Assembly (NCBI RefSeq): GCF_014189535.1
Contig: NZ_CP050307.1
Span: 1,860,001-1,924,000, forward strand
DNA length: 64,000 nt
From: Rhizobium lusitanum
Lineage (GTDB): Bacteria > Pseudomonadota > Alphaproteobacteria > Rhizobiales > Rhizobiaceae
Direction of reading: 5' to 3'
Part shown: positions 44,854-54,287 of the stretch, piece after piece
Numbering within the stretch: the first letter of the stretch is position 1
How the letters are laid out: each line of letters begins with the position of its first letter
The notes under the pieces: generated by a model
Told to the model about the DNA's origin: nothing
Database searches by the model: none
What the model saw: the letters and a program-made list of their open reading frames with translations, nothing else
Translations under genes and position numbers: made by a program

Positions 44854-45096
44854 ATGAATAGACCACAGTCCCGCAGTATCCACTCGAAAAGATCGGCAAA
44901 TACCGATTTGCGTGGATCTGCCGACATGGCTCGAAGCGCAAAACAACGCTACGATCATTATATTGCGCTTGCCCGCGAAAAGGCGTTGGCGGGAGATTGC
45001 ATCGAAGCCGAAAACTATTATCAGCATGCCGAACATTATTTCCGCAGCGCCGCAGCGCTTGCCCCGTCCGCACAGAAGGTAGACCAACCACAATGA
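44854..45096 (+). CDS. Short DUF4167 domain protein
   Basis: The 80-residue protein contains RGSADMARSAKQRYDHYIALAREKALAGDCIEAENYYQHAEHYFRSAAAL. This is the helical core of DUF4167 (consensus with RGtaqHvaeKYlqLArdA.ssGDrv.AEnYlQHAEHYfR). Normal rhizobial members are much longer, with asparagine- and arginine-rich disordered tails; here only the core remains. The stop overlaps the start of the desaturase gene by 4 bases (ATGA), so the two are translationally coupled. The ribosome site before the ATG is weak. Confidence 0.85.
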   Translation: MNRPQSRSIHSKRSANTDLRGSADMARSAKQRYDHYIALAREKALAGDCIEAENYYQHAEHYFRSAAALAPSAQKVDQPQ

Positions 45097-46118
45097 ATGC
45101 TACGTCCACCTTTGAGAACGCTGGCGACAAGGCTTGGCTCAAGGTTCTTTCGAAATATCGCAATCCGCACGCCGGGCGCAGCACATTCGAACTTGCAGTG
45201 ACCGCCGTTCCGTTTGCCATCCTGTGGGCCGCCTCATGGGCGGCCGTTCACTATGGTGTCTGGTACGGCCTGATCTTGGTGATCCCCGCCGCCGCATTTC
45301 TGCTGCGGCTGTTCGCGATCCAGCATGATTGCGGTCACGGTTCCTTTTTCGCGCGCCGCCGCATCGATGACTGGACCGGACGCGCGATCGGGGTGCTGAC
45401 CCTGACACCCTACGACTATTGGCGCCGGGCGCATGCGCAACATCACGCCACCGCCGGTAATCTCGACGAGCGCGGCATCGGCGATATCACGACCCTCACC
45501 GTTGCCGAATACAATGCGCAGTCCTGGTGGGGACGGCTAGGCTACAGGCTTTACCGGCATCCGCTGGTCCTGTTCGGCATCGGACCCATCTGGGTCTTCC
45601 TTTTGAAGCAGCGGCTGCCCTTTGGCATGATGCGCTCAGGCCCCGTTCCGTGGATATCGACCATGGCCACCAATCTCGCAGTCGCTGTCATTGCCGCGCT
45701 ACTGATCTGGGCGGTCGGCGTCGTTCCATTTCTGCTGGTCCATCTTCCGATCGTCTTGTTGGCGGGCGCCGCCGGTGTCTGGCTCTTCTACATCCAGCAC
45801 CAGTTCGAGGAAACGCATTGGTCGAAGCCGCCGGAGTGGAAGTTTCAACACGCCGCCATGCACGGCGCATCTCACTATGACCTGCCGCTGGTGCTGAGAT
45901 GGCTTACCGGCAATATCGGCATTCATCATGTGCATCATCTGTCGAGCCGGGTGCCGTACTACCGCCTGCCTGAAGTGCTGCGCGACCATCCCGAGTTGGG
46001 AAATGTCAGCCGCATCACGCTTATGGACAGCCTGCGCTGCGTCAAACTTGTCCTTTGGGACGAAAAAACCAACCGGCTCGTTTCCTTCCGCGAGGCAAAA
46101 CGCCAAAGCTCGGTTTGA
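45093..46118 (+). CDS. Fatty acid desaturase
   Basis: The 341-residue membrane enzyme has three histidine boxes: HDCGHGS, HAQHHA (in YWRRAHAQHHATAGNLDERG) and HVHHLS. They lie between pairs of hydrophobic helices, the layout of di-iron acyl-lipid desaturases of the delta-12/omega-3 type. The ATG at 45093 lies inside the end of the DUF4167 gene; a longer open frame upstream is not conserved. It probably introduces a double bond into membrane lipid acyl chains. Regioselectivity cannot be read from sequence. Confidence 0.9.
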   Translation: MNATSTFENAGDKAWLKVLSKYRNPHAGRSTFELAVTAVPFAILWAASWAAVHYGVWYGLILVIPAAAFLLRLFAIQHDCGHGSFFARRRIDDWTGRAIGVLTLTPYDYWRRAHAQHHATAGNLDERGIGDITTLTVAEYNAQSWWGRLGYRLYRHPLVLFGIGPIWVFLLKQRLPFGMMRSGPVPWISTMATNLAVAVIAALLIWAVGVVPFLLVHLPIVLLAGAAGVWLFYIQHQFEETHWSKPPEWKFQHAAMHGASHYDLPLVLRWLTGNIGIHHVHHLSSRVPYYRLPEVLRDHPELGNVSRITLMDSLRCVKLVLWDEKTNRLVSFREAKRQSSV

Positions 46119-46305
46119 TTGGCCGACCTCTAGCGCCATCGGGTCTTTCGCAGTCACATACGTGCCTGCGAAAACCACCGATCGCCGCTCAAATATTGGG
46201 CAACTGCCATCAAGCGTGGGCAATCAAGGCTCCACTGGCGGATCACCTTCATAAAAATCAACAGCTTATAAATTGGCACACCCCTTGCTTCTGAAATAGC
46301 TGAGT

Positions 46306-46413
46306 TGGTGGCTAGGGTTCCGGCGCTTTAAAAAGCGTGCTGGTCCGAGAGCTGCCGCCGGTTGGGGGAGAAATCCCACCGGATGCACGGCGGGACAAAA
46401 GCCCGGGAGACCT
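46306..46413 (+). ncRNA. Guanidine-I (ykkC) riboswitch aptamer
   Basis: Three signatures of the ykkC/guanidine-I class occur in order. GGCTAGGGTTCCG is at 46310-46322, TGGTCCGAGAGC at 46341-46352, and GCACGGCGGGACAAAAGCCCGGGAGA at the 3' part (46385-46410). Between them lies a GCCGCCGG...CCACCGG arm, an extension commonly variable in this class. The last motif forms the CGGG/CCCG hairpin with the ACAAAA loop. The RNA binds guanidinium and normally turns genes on. The downstream genes are exactly those of guanidine import and degradation, which independently supports the call. Confidence 0.93.
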
Positions 46414-46421
46414 CGTAAGCC

Positions 46422-46461
46422 AAGGGATTGGCGGCGCGATGGTCTTTGCCGATCCCTTTTT
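46422..46461 (+). terminator. Intrinsic terminator, expression platform of the guanidine riboswitch
   Basis: AAGGGATTGGC (46422-46432) pairs with GCCGATCCCTT (46448-46458) with one G-T wobble, and is followed by TTTTT (46457-46461). It lies immediately after the aptamer and before the SBP ribosome site. Ligand binding would favour an alternative fold that prevents it, giving a guanidine-activated switch. Confidence 0.85.
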
Positions 46462-46486
46462 GATAAAAAGCAAAAGGGGAATTTCA

Positions 46487-47560
46487 ATGCAAACTTTTTC
46501 GAAGCTTCTTTCCATCACTGCCTTGACCGCCTCGTTGATGCTGGGCGCTGGCTCTTCCGCCGATGCCGCGCAGAAGACCGAGTTCAAGGTTGCCTGGTCG
46601 ATCTATGTCGGCTGGATGCCCTGGGGCTATGCCGCCGATCATGGCATCGTCAAGAAATGGGCCGACAAATACGGCATCAAAATCGACGTGACCCAGTTCA
46701 ACGACTACGTCGAGTCGATGAACCAATATACGGCCGGCGCCTTCGATGCCGTGACACTCACCAACATGGACGGCCTTTCCATTCCGGCCGCCGGCGGCGT
46801 CGATACGACCGCCGTCATCGTCGGCGACTTTTCGAACGGCAATGACGCCGTCATCCTCAAGGACAAGGCTAGCCTTGCAGACATCAAGGGCCAGACCATC
46901 AACCTGGTCGAATATTCCGTCTCGCATTATCTGCTCGCCCGCGCACTGGAAAGCATCAAGCTCAGCGAGCGCGACGTGAAGGTGGTCAACACCTCCGACG
47001 CCGACATGGTCGCCGCCTACAAGACGCCGGACGTTTCCGCCGTTGTCACCTGGAACCCGCTGGTTTCCACCATCCTTGAGGATCCCACCGCCAAGAAGGT
47101 CTTCGACAGCTCGCAAGTGCCTGGCGAAATCATCGACCTGATGGTCGCCAATAGCACTGTGCTCAAGGACAATCCGAACTTCGGCAAGGCACTGGCCGGC
47201 ATCTGGTATGAGACGGCGGCGCTCATGAAGGCAGACACGGCGGACGGCAAGGCCGCACGCGAGACGATGGGGGCGGCTTCCGGCACCGACATCAAGGGCT
47301 TCGAAGCGCAGATCGCCGCGACCAAGCTCTTCGACAAACCCGCCGACGCCGTTGCCTTCACAGCGTCGTCGAGCCTTCCGAAGACGATGGATCTCGTGCG
47401 CAACTTCCTCTTCCAGAAGGGGCTGCTGGGCAGTGGCGCGGCGTCGGCTGATGTCATCGGCATCGAGATGCCGGATGGCAAGGTCCTCGGCGACAGCGGC
47501 AACGTCAAGCTGCGCTTCACCGAGACCTACATGAAGGCGGCCGCTGACGGCGCGCTCTGA
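46487..47560 (+). CDS. ABC transporter substrate-binding protein of guanidine operon
   Basis: The 357-residue protein has a signal peptide MQTFSKLLSITALTASLMLGAGSSADA. The mature part FKVAWSIYVGWMPWGYAADHGIVKKWADKYGI and AAYKTPDVSAVVTWNPLVS fits the NMT1/SsuA-like family that accompanies urea/guanidine carboxylase operons. AAAGGGGA precedes the ATG at 46487. As first gene after the riboswitch it probably captures guanidine or a guanidino compound in the periplasm. The exact ligand is inferred from context. Confidence 0.9.
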   Translation: MQTFSKLLSITALTASLMLGAGSSADAAQKTEFKVAWSIYVGWMPWGYAADHGIVKKWADKYGIKIDVTQFNDYVESMNQYTAGAFDAVTLTNMDGLSIPAAGGVDTTAVIVGDFSNGNDAVILKDKASLADIKGQTINLVEYSVSHYLLARALESIKLSERDVKVVNTSDADMVAAYKTPDVSAVVTWNPLVSTILEDPTAKKVFDSSQVPGEIIDLMVANSTVLKDNPNFGKALAGIWYETAALMKADTADGKAARETMGAASGTDIKGFEAQIAATKLFDKPADAVAFTASSSLPKTMDLVRNFLFQKGLLGSGAASADVIGIEMPDGKVLGDSGNVKLRFTETYMKAAADGAL

Positions 47561-47626
47561 GCGAAGTTCGACCGGCGGCGTGGAAAAAACGCGCCGCCTC
47601 ATTCCTTCATCAGCGGAGCTTTCCTC

Positions 47627-48441
47627 ATGCGTTGGATCAACACCAAGCCGAGCCGGGGTGCGCAGTTTGCACTGATGCTGCTGCCCTTTGTCCTGATCGT
47701 CGTCGCCTATGTCTTCGGATCGACGGCGCGGCTGGCGGAAAACGCCAATGACAAGCTGCTGCCCAATCTCTCCGGCTTCGTCCAGGCGATCGACCGTATG
47801 GCCTTCATCGCCGATCAGCGCACCGGCGAGTACCTGCTCTGGTCGGACACCTGGGCAAGCTTGATCCGGCTTTTCGCCGGCCTTGGCATCTCCACGCTGA
47901 CAGCCCTTTTGATCGGCATGCTTATCGGCATGCTGCCTTATCTCAGGGCGCTACTCGCCCCCTTCGTCGCCGTCATCTCCATGGTGCCGCCACTGGCGCT
48001 GCTGCCAATCCTCTTCATCGTCATGGGTCTCGGCGAGACCTCGAAGATCGCCCTGATCGTGATCGGCGTCGCACCGACGATGGTCCGCGACTTGGCGCTG
48101 AAGGCGCTGGAATTGCCGCGCGAGCAGATCGTCAAGGCCGAGACGCTTGGCGGTTCCTCCTGGCAGATCGCCCTGCGCGTCGTGCTGCCGCAGATCCTGC
48201 CGCGGCTGATCACCTGCCTCAGGCTGCAGCTCGGCCCCGCCTGGTTGTTCCTGATCGCGGCCGAGGCGATCTCGTCGGATTCAGGTCTCGGCTACCGCAT
48301 CTTCCTCGTCCGCCGCTATCTCTCGATGGATATCATCTTTCCCTATGTCGTCTGGATCACACTGCTTGCCGTGCTGACGAACTACATCCTCGACCGCATC
48401 CGCATCGCCGTCTTTCCCTGGTCGGAACTGGAGAAGAGGGC

Positions 48442-48445
<4 letters not shown>
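47627..48445 (+). CDS. ABC transporter permease of guanidine operon
   Basis: The 272-residue permease has about six helices. LGISTLTALLIGMLIGML and the EAA-like segment ETLGGSSWQIALRVVLPQILPRLIT belong to the BPD_transp_1 nitrate/taurine group. It follows the SBP by 66 bases and overlaps the ATPase gene by 4. Confidence 0.9.
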
Positions 48446-49265
<820 letters not shown>

Positions 49266-49269
<4 letters not shown>

Positions 49270-50084
49270 CACATGTCAGACGTTCGCCGGAAGACATAGC
49301 CGCCAACCGCGCGCGCTACGAAGAGCATCAAAGAAAGGGGCTCGAATTCGCGCCCAAGGCACTGCCGGAAGCAAGCCTATTGCCGGCGCCTGAAATCGCG
49401 GCCGACAAGATCATCCATCGCGAAGTGATCCCGGGCGGCTGGTACTGGTCGACCCATATCAGGAAGAACGAAATATTCCGCGTCAGCCTCGATCATGGCT
49501 TCTCGACGGTCTCCCTCGTGGCCTGGAGCGCTGCCGACACCAGCGAGCGGCTGAACCTGCCCGATACGGTAAAGATGCAGTGGACCACCGCTCTCGGCAA
49601 GGGCCGGGTGATCTTCTCCGACATGGGCCGAGTGATGTTTTCGGTGACGGAAGATAGCTCCGGTGCCCATGACGGGCTGATGGGCGGCTCCACCTTCACG
49701 TCAAACGCAGCGAAATACGGAGACGGCACGCGCAATACCCGCGACAACCTGATCCTGCTGGCCACCAAGGCCGGGCTCGACAAGCGCGACATTCCGTCCG
49801 TGCTGGCGCTCTTTGCCCCGGTCCGCGTCGATCAGGACGGCGCGTTCCTATGGAAGCCAGAACTTCTGCATGGGCACGACTATGTCGAGCTGCGCGCCGA
49901 GATGGATATGATCCTCGGCTTTTCCAACTGCCCGCACCCGCTCGATCCGGACCCCGCCTATCGGCCAAACCCGGTGACCGTCACCCGCATGGCTGCGGCG
50001 AAGCTTGCCGACGACGACCTTTGCCGGACCGCGACCGCCGAGGCTGTACGCGGTTTTGAAAACAACACACTGGCGACGATGTGA
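49266..50084 (+). CDS. DUF1989 urea carboxylase-associated protein 1 (carboxyguanidine deiminase subunit)
   Basis: The 272-residue DUF1989 protein reads VIPGGWYWSTHIRKNEIFRVSLDHGFSTVSLVAW, and has conserved Cys-, His- and Asp-containing stretches (SVTEDSSGAHDGLMGG, GFSNCPHPLDPDP). It is the longer of two tandem members, formerly called urea amidolyase-associated proteins UAAP1 and UAAP2. Recent work named the pair CgdAB: they form a heterodimer that deiminates carboxyguanidine to allophanate. It overlaps the ATPase gene by 4 bases. Confidence 0.9.
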
Positions 50085-50098
50085 GAGGGAGCAAGACC

Positions 50099-50749
50099 AT
50101 GACTGATTTCATCCAGACAGCTCCGGGCCGCACACTCGAAAACACCATGCAGGATCACTTCATTGCCGCCGAGGCGCCGTTCTCGACCGTGATCCGGAGA
50201 GGCCAGACGGTCCGCATCGAAGACACATACGGCCAGCAGGCGATCGACACGCTGTTCTATAATGCCACGGATTTTTCCGAGCGATATTCCAACCAGGATA
50301 CGATGCGCGAACAGGGCGCGGCCTATATCTCGACCGGCACGAAAGTTGTCTCCAACGAAGGCCGGGTGATGCTGACCATGACCGCCGACAGTTGCGGCCG
50401 GCACGACACCTCGGCCGGCGCCTGCTCCTGCGAGAGCAACACGGTACGCTTCGGTCACGGCACTAGATATCTCCACGCCTGCCGGGACAATTTCGTTCTC
50501 GAAGTCTCCAAACACGGCATGAACAAGCGCGACGTCGTTCCGAATATCAACTTCTTCATGAACGTGCCCATCGAACCCAGCGGCAAGATGACGATCGTCG
50601 ACGGGATCTCCGCGCCGGGCGACTATGTCGAGCTGAAGGCGGAGATGGACGTGCTGCTGGTCATCTCCAATTGCCCGCAGATCAACAATCCCTGCAACGG
50701 TTTTGATCCGACACCGGTCCGGGTGCTGGTCTGGGATAGCGAGGCCTGA
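50099..50749 (+). CDS. DUF1989 urea carboxylase-associated protein 2 (carboxyguanidine deiminase subunit)
   Basis: The 216-residue DUF1989 protein begins MTDFIQTAPGRTLENTMQDHFIAAEAPFSTVIRRGQTVRIED. MLTMTADSCGRHDTSAGACSCESN and VISNCPQINNPCNGFDPTP carry conserved Cys and His residues. It is the shorter UAAP2-type partner of the preceding gene. GAGAGGGAG lies before the ATG at 50099. Together they would release ammonia from carboxyguanidine. Confidence 0.9.
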   Translation: MTDFIQTAPGRTLENTMQDHFIAAEAPFSTVIRRGQTVRIEDTYGQQAIDTLFYNATDFSERYSNQDTMREQGAAYISTGTKVVSNEGRVMLTMTADSCGRHDTSAGACSCESNTVRFGHGTRYLHACRDNFVLEVSKHGMNKRDVVPNINFFMNVPIEPSGKMTIVDGISAPGDYVELKAEMDVLLVISNCPQINNPCNGFDPTPVRVLVWDSEA

Positions 50750-50750
50750 C

Positions 50751-53700
50751 ATGTTCAAGAAGGTTCTGATCGCAAACCGGGGTGAAATCGCCGTCCGGAT
50801 CATCAAGACATTGCAGCGTATGGGCATCGCCTCCGTCGCCGTCTATTCCGATGCCGACCGCTTTTCCAAGGCGGTGCTGATGGCGGACGAGGCGGTAAGG
50901 CTTGGCCCGGCGCCCGCCTCCGAAAGCTATCTCGACGTCGATGCCGTCATCGCCGCCTGCAAGGCGACCGGCGCCGAAGCCGTGCATCCGGGCTATGGCT
51001 TCCTCTCGGAGAATATCGGCTTTGCGGAGCGGCTGGCGAAAGAGGGTATCGCCTTCATCGGCCCTACGCCCGGCAACATCGCCGCTTTCGGGCTGAAGCA
51101 CACGGCCCGCGAACTGGCACGCGAAAGCGGCGTGCCGCTGCTGCCCGGCAGCGGACTACTGGAGACGAGCGACGCAGCACTCACCGCCGCTGCCGACATC
51201 GGCTATCCGGTGATGCTGAAATCGACGGCCGGCGGCGGCGGCATCGGCATGCAGCTCTGTGATGATCCCGAAAGCCTGAAAGCAGTCTTCGACAGCGTGC
51301 AGCGCACCGCGCGCGCAAGCTTCGGCGACGCGCGCGTCTATCTCGAACGCTTCGTCGCCAAGGCCCGCCATGTCGAAGTGCAGATCTTCGGCGACGGCCA
51401 TGGCCGGGTGATCGCGCTTGGCGAACGCGACTGCTCGTTGCAGCGCCGGAACCAGAAGGTGATCGAGGAGACGCCGGCGCCGGGATTGTCGGACGCGGTC
51501 CGGGCCAGCCTGCATACCGCTGCCATCGCACTCGGTATCTCTGCTCACTACCAGTCGGCGGGAACGGTCGAATTCATCTACGATCCGGCACGCGAGGAAT
51601 TCTACTTCCTCGAGGTCAATACCCGCCTGCAGGTCGAGCATCCGGTCACCGAAGCCGTCTTCGGCATCGATCTGGTCGAATGGATGATCCGCCAGGCCGC
51701 CGGCGAAGACGTGCTCACCGGCAAGGAGGCTCTCATTCCCAAGGGTGCCGCCATCGAGGCGCGCATCTATGCCGAAATGCCGCATGCAGGCTTCAGGCCG
51801 AGTGCTGGACTGCTGACCGAGGTCGTCTTTCCGGAAAACGTGCGTGTCGACGGCTGGATCGAGACGGGCACGGAGGTGAGCCCCTATTACGACCCGATGC
51901 TCGCCAAGCTGATCGTCAAGGCCGAGGATCGCGCTGGCGCGATCAAGGCGCTCGGCAAAGCGCTCGAAGACAGCGCAATTTCCGGGATCGAGACCAATCT
52001 TGATTATCTGAAAGCAATTGCGGCTTCCGATCTGCTGTCGAGCGGCAATGTGGCGACGACAGCGCTCAAGGATTTCACCTTCGTGCCCGATGTCGTCGAG
52101 GTGATCGCGCCGGGCGCCCAATCGAGCCTGCAGGAACTGCCGGGACGGCTGGGCCTCTGGCATGTCGGGGTGCCGCCAAGCGGGCCGATGGACGAGCGAT
52201 CCTTCCGCCATGCCAACCGGCTGGTCGGGAACGCCGACGAGACGGCGGCGCTAGAGCTTACCGTCTCCGGCCCGATGCTGAAATTCTTCTCGGATGTGAC
52301 GGTCGCCCTTGCCGGCGCGCAAATGCCGATGACGCTCGACAGCACGCCAGTTCCACACGACACGGCAATCCTCGTCAAGGCGGGCCAGACGCTTGCAATC
52401 GCGGCGATCGCCGGTGCCGGCCAGCGCGCCTATCTCGCCGTCGCCGGCGGATTTTCTGCACCGGAGGTGCTTGGCTCGCGCGCAACCTTCGGCCTGGGGC
52501 AATTCGGAGGCCATGCGACGGGAACGCTGCGCGCCGGACATGTGCTACGGCTTGCCCGCGCTCCGCAGCCGGCATCGAAGCCGGCTCATGAACCGGCCCT
52601 GCTCACGCGCAGTTGGGAGGTTGGTGTGCTCTATGGTCCGCACGGTGCTCCTGATTTCTTCCTGGAGAAAGATATCGAAACGCTGTTTGCGACCGAGTAC
52701 GAGGTCCATTTCAACAGTGCCCGCACCGGCATACGCCTGATCGGCCCCGCGCCGAAATGGGCGCGCACCGATGGCGGCGAGGCGGGGCTTCATCCTTCCA
52801 ACCTGCATGACAATGCCTATGCGGTCGGCGCAATCGACTTTACCGGCGACATGCCGATCATCCTCGGTCCCGACGGCCCGAGCCTCGGTGGCTTCGTCTG
52901 CCCGGCGGTGATTGCTCGCGACGAGCAATGGAAGATGGGCCAGTTCAAACCGGGCGACAAGATCCGCTTCCATGCGATGAAACGCGCCGAAGACCCAATC
53001 GCCGGGCCAGTGGTCAAGCGCATCGGCGTTGACGCCGGTGCCGCGATTATCGGAAGCAGCGATGCGGGACCTGTCCCCGTGGTCTATCGCCGCCAGGGCG
53101 ACGACAATCTGCTGGTCGAATACGGGCCCATGCAGCTCGACATCGCGCTTCGCCTGCGCGTGCATCTCCTGATGCAGGCGGTCAAGGATGCGAAGCTTCC
53201 GGGGCTTGTCGATCTCACGCCCGGCATACGGTCGCTGCAGATCCATTATGACGGAACCGGCCTTACCCGCACGCGTCTTCTTGGCCTGCTCGCCGAGATC
53301 GAAGCTTCCCTGCCGCCGGCCCAAGCGGTGAAGGTCCCTAGCCGGATCGTACATCTACCGCTCTCCTGGAACGATCCCGATGCCGAGCTTGCGATGCGCA
53401 AATATCAGGAGCTCGTTCGCCCCAATGCGCCCTGGTGCCCGTCGAATATCGAGTTCATCCGCCGCATCAACGGCCTAGCCGACGAACAGGCGGTGCGCGA
53501 CGTCGTCTTCGACGCCAGCTATCTCGTCCTCGGGCTCGGCGACGTCTATCTCGGCGCGCCGGTCGCCACACCGATGGATCCCCGGCATCGGCTGGTGACG
53601 ACGAAGTACAATCCGGCCCGGACATGGACGCCGGAAAACGCCGTCGGCATCGGCGGCGCCTATATGTGCATCTACGGCATGGAAGGCCCCGGCGGCTATC

Positions 53701-54287
53701 AGCTCTTCGGCCGGACGATCCAGGTCTGGAACACCTGGCGCCAGACACCGGTCTTTTCCAAGGAAAAGCCATGGTTGCTCGACTTCTTCGACCAGATCCG
53801 CTTCTTCCCCGTCAGCCACGAGGAACTGACCGAGGCGCGCGCCGCCTTCCCGCATGGCGGCTATCCGATCCGAATCGAGGAGAGTGAATTCTCCTATGCG
53901 GCCTACGAGGCGGACCTTGCCGCTAACGCGGAAGCGATCGGCGCCTTCAAGTCGAGGCAGCAATTGGCTTTCGAAGCCGAACGCCAGCGCTGGAAGGATC
54001 TCGGCCTCGACAGTTTCGTCGTCGACGAGGGTACCGGTCCCGGGCTTGGGGGCGATATCCCCGAAGGCTGCTTCGGCGTCGAAAGCGCCGTGCCTGGCAA
54101 CGTCTGGAAGATCCTCGTCGAAGAGGGCCAGCCGGTCGCGGCCGGCGAGACGCTCGCCATCATCGAATCCATGAAGATGGAAATCAATGTGACCGCCCAT
54201 GCCGCCGGCCGCGTCCGCGATCTGCGTGCAGGCCCCGGCCGCAACGTCAAAGCCGGCGATGTCCTCGTCGTGCTGGAGGAAATCTGA
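50751..54287 (+). CDS. Biotin-dependent urea/guanidine carboxylase
   Basis: The 1178-residue enzyme has four parts. An N-terminal biotin carboxylase (about 1-450) starts MFKKVLIANRGEIAVRIIKTL and has ATP-grasp signatures such as KSTAGGGGIGMQLC and FLEVNTRLQVEHPVTE. Then come an AHS2/KipA-like half (about 455-770, SSLQELPGRLGLWHVGVPPSGPMDERSF), an AHS1/KipI-like half (about 770-1000), and a C-terminal biotinyl domain with Lys1142 in ESMKMEI. This is the urea carboxylase layout without a fused hydrolase. The ykkC riboswitch and the CgdAB pair show that guanidine is the likely true substrate, giving carboxyguanidine. It is cytosolic and needs a biotin ligase encoded elsewhere. Confidence 0.93.
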   Translation: MFKKVLIANRGEIAVRIIKTLQRMGIASVAVYSDADRFSKAVLMADEAVRLGPAPASESYLDVDAVIAACKATGAEAVHPGYGFLSENIGFAERLAKEGIAFIGPTPGNIAAFGLKHTARELARESGVPLLPGSGLLETSDAALTAAADIGYPVMLKSTAGGGGIGMQLCDDPESLKAVFDSVQRTARASFGDARVYLERFVAKARHVEVQIFGDGHGRVIALGERDCSLQRRNQKVIEETPAPGLSDAVRASLHTAAIALGISAHYQSAGTVEFIYDPAREEFYFLEVNTRLQVEHPVTEAVFGIDLVEWMIRQAAGEDVLTGKEALIPKGAAIEARIYAEMPHAGFRPSAGLLTEVVFPENVRVDGWIETGTEVSPYYDPMLAKLIVKAEDRAGAIKALGKALEDSAISGIETNLDYLKAIAASDLLSSGNVATTALKDFTFVPDVVEVIAPGAQSSLQELPGRLGLWHVGVPPSGPMDERSFRHANRLVGNADETAALELTVSGPMLKFFSDVTVALAGAQMPMTLDSTPVPHDTAILVKAGQTLAIAAIAGAGQRAYLAVAGGFSAPEVLGSRATFGLGQFGGHATGTLRAGHVLRLARAPQPASKPAHEPALLTRSWEVGVLYGPHGAPDFFLEKDIETLFATEYEVHFNSARTGIRLIGPAPKWARTDGGEAGLHPSNLHDNAYAVGAIDFTGDMPIILGPDGPSLGGFVCPAVIARDEQWKMGQFKPGDKIRFHAMKRAEDPIAGPVVKRIGVDAGAAIIGSSDAGPVPVVYRRQGDDNLLVEYGPMQLDIALRLRVHLLMQAVKDAKLPGLVDLTPGIRSLQIHYDGTGLTRTRLLGLLAEIEASLPPAQAVKVPSRIVHLPLSWNDPDAELAMRKYQELVRPNAPWCPSNIEFIRRINGLADEQAVRDVVFDASYLVLGLGDVYLGAPVATPMDPRHRLVTTKYNPARTWTPENAVGIGGAYMCIYGMEGPGGYQLFGRTIQVWNTWRQTPVFSKEKPWLLDFFDQIRFFPVSHEELTEARAAFPHGGYPIRIEESEFSYAAYEADLAANAEAIGAFKSRQQLAFEAERQRWKDLGLDSFVVDEGTGPGLGGDIPEGCFGVESAVPGNVWKILVEEGQPVAAGETLAIIESMKMEINVTAHAAGRVRDLRAGPGRNVKAGDVLVVLEEI

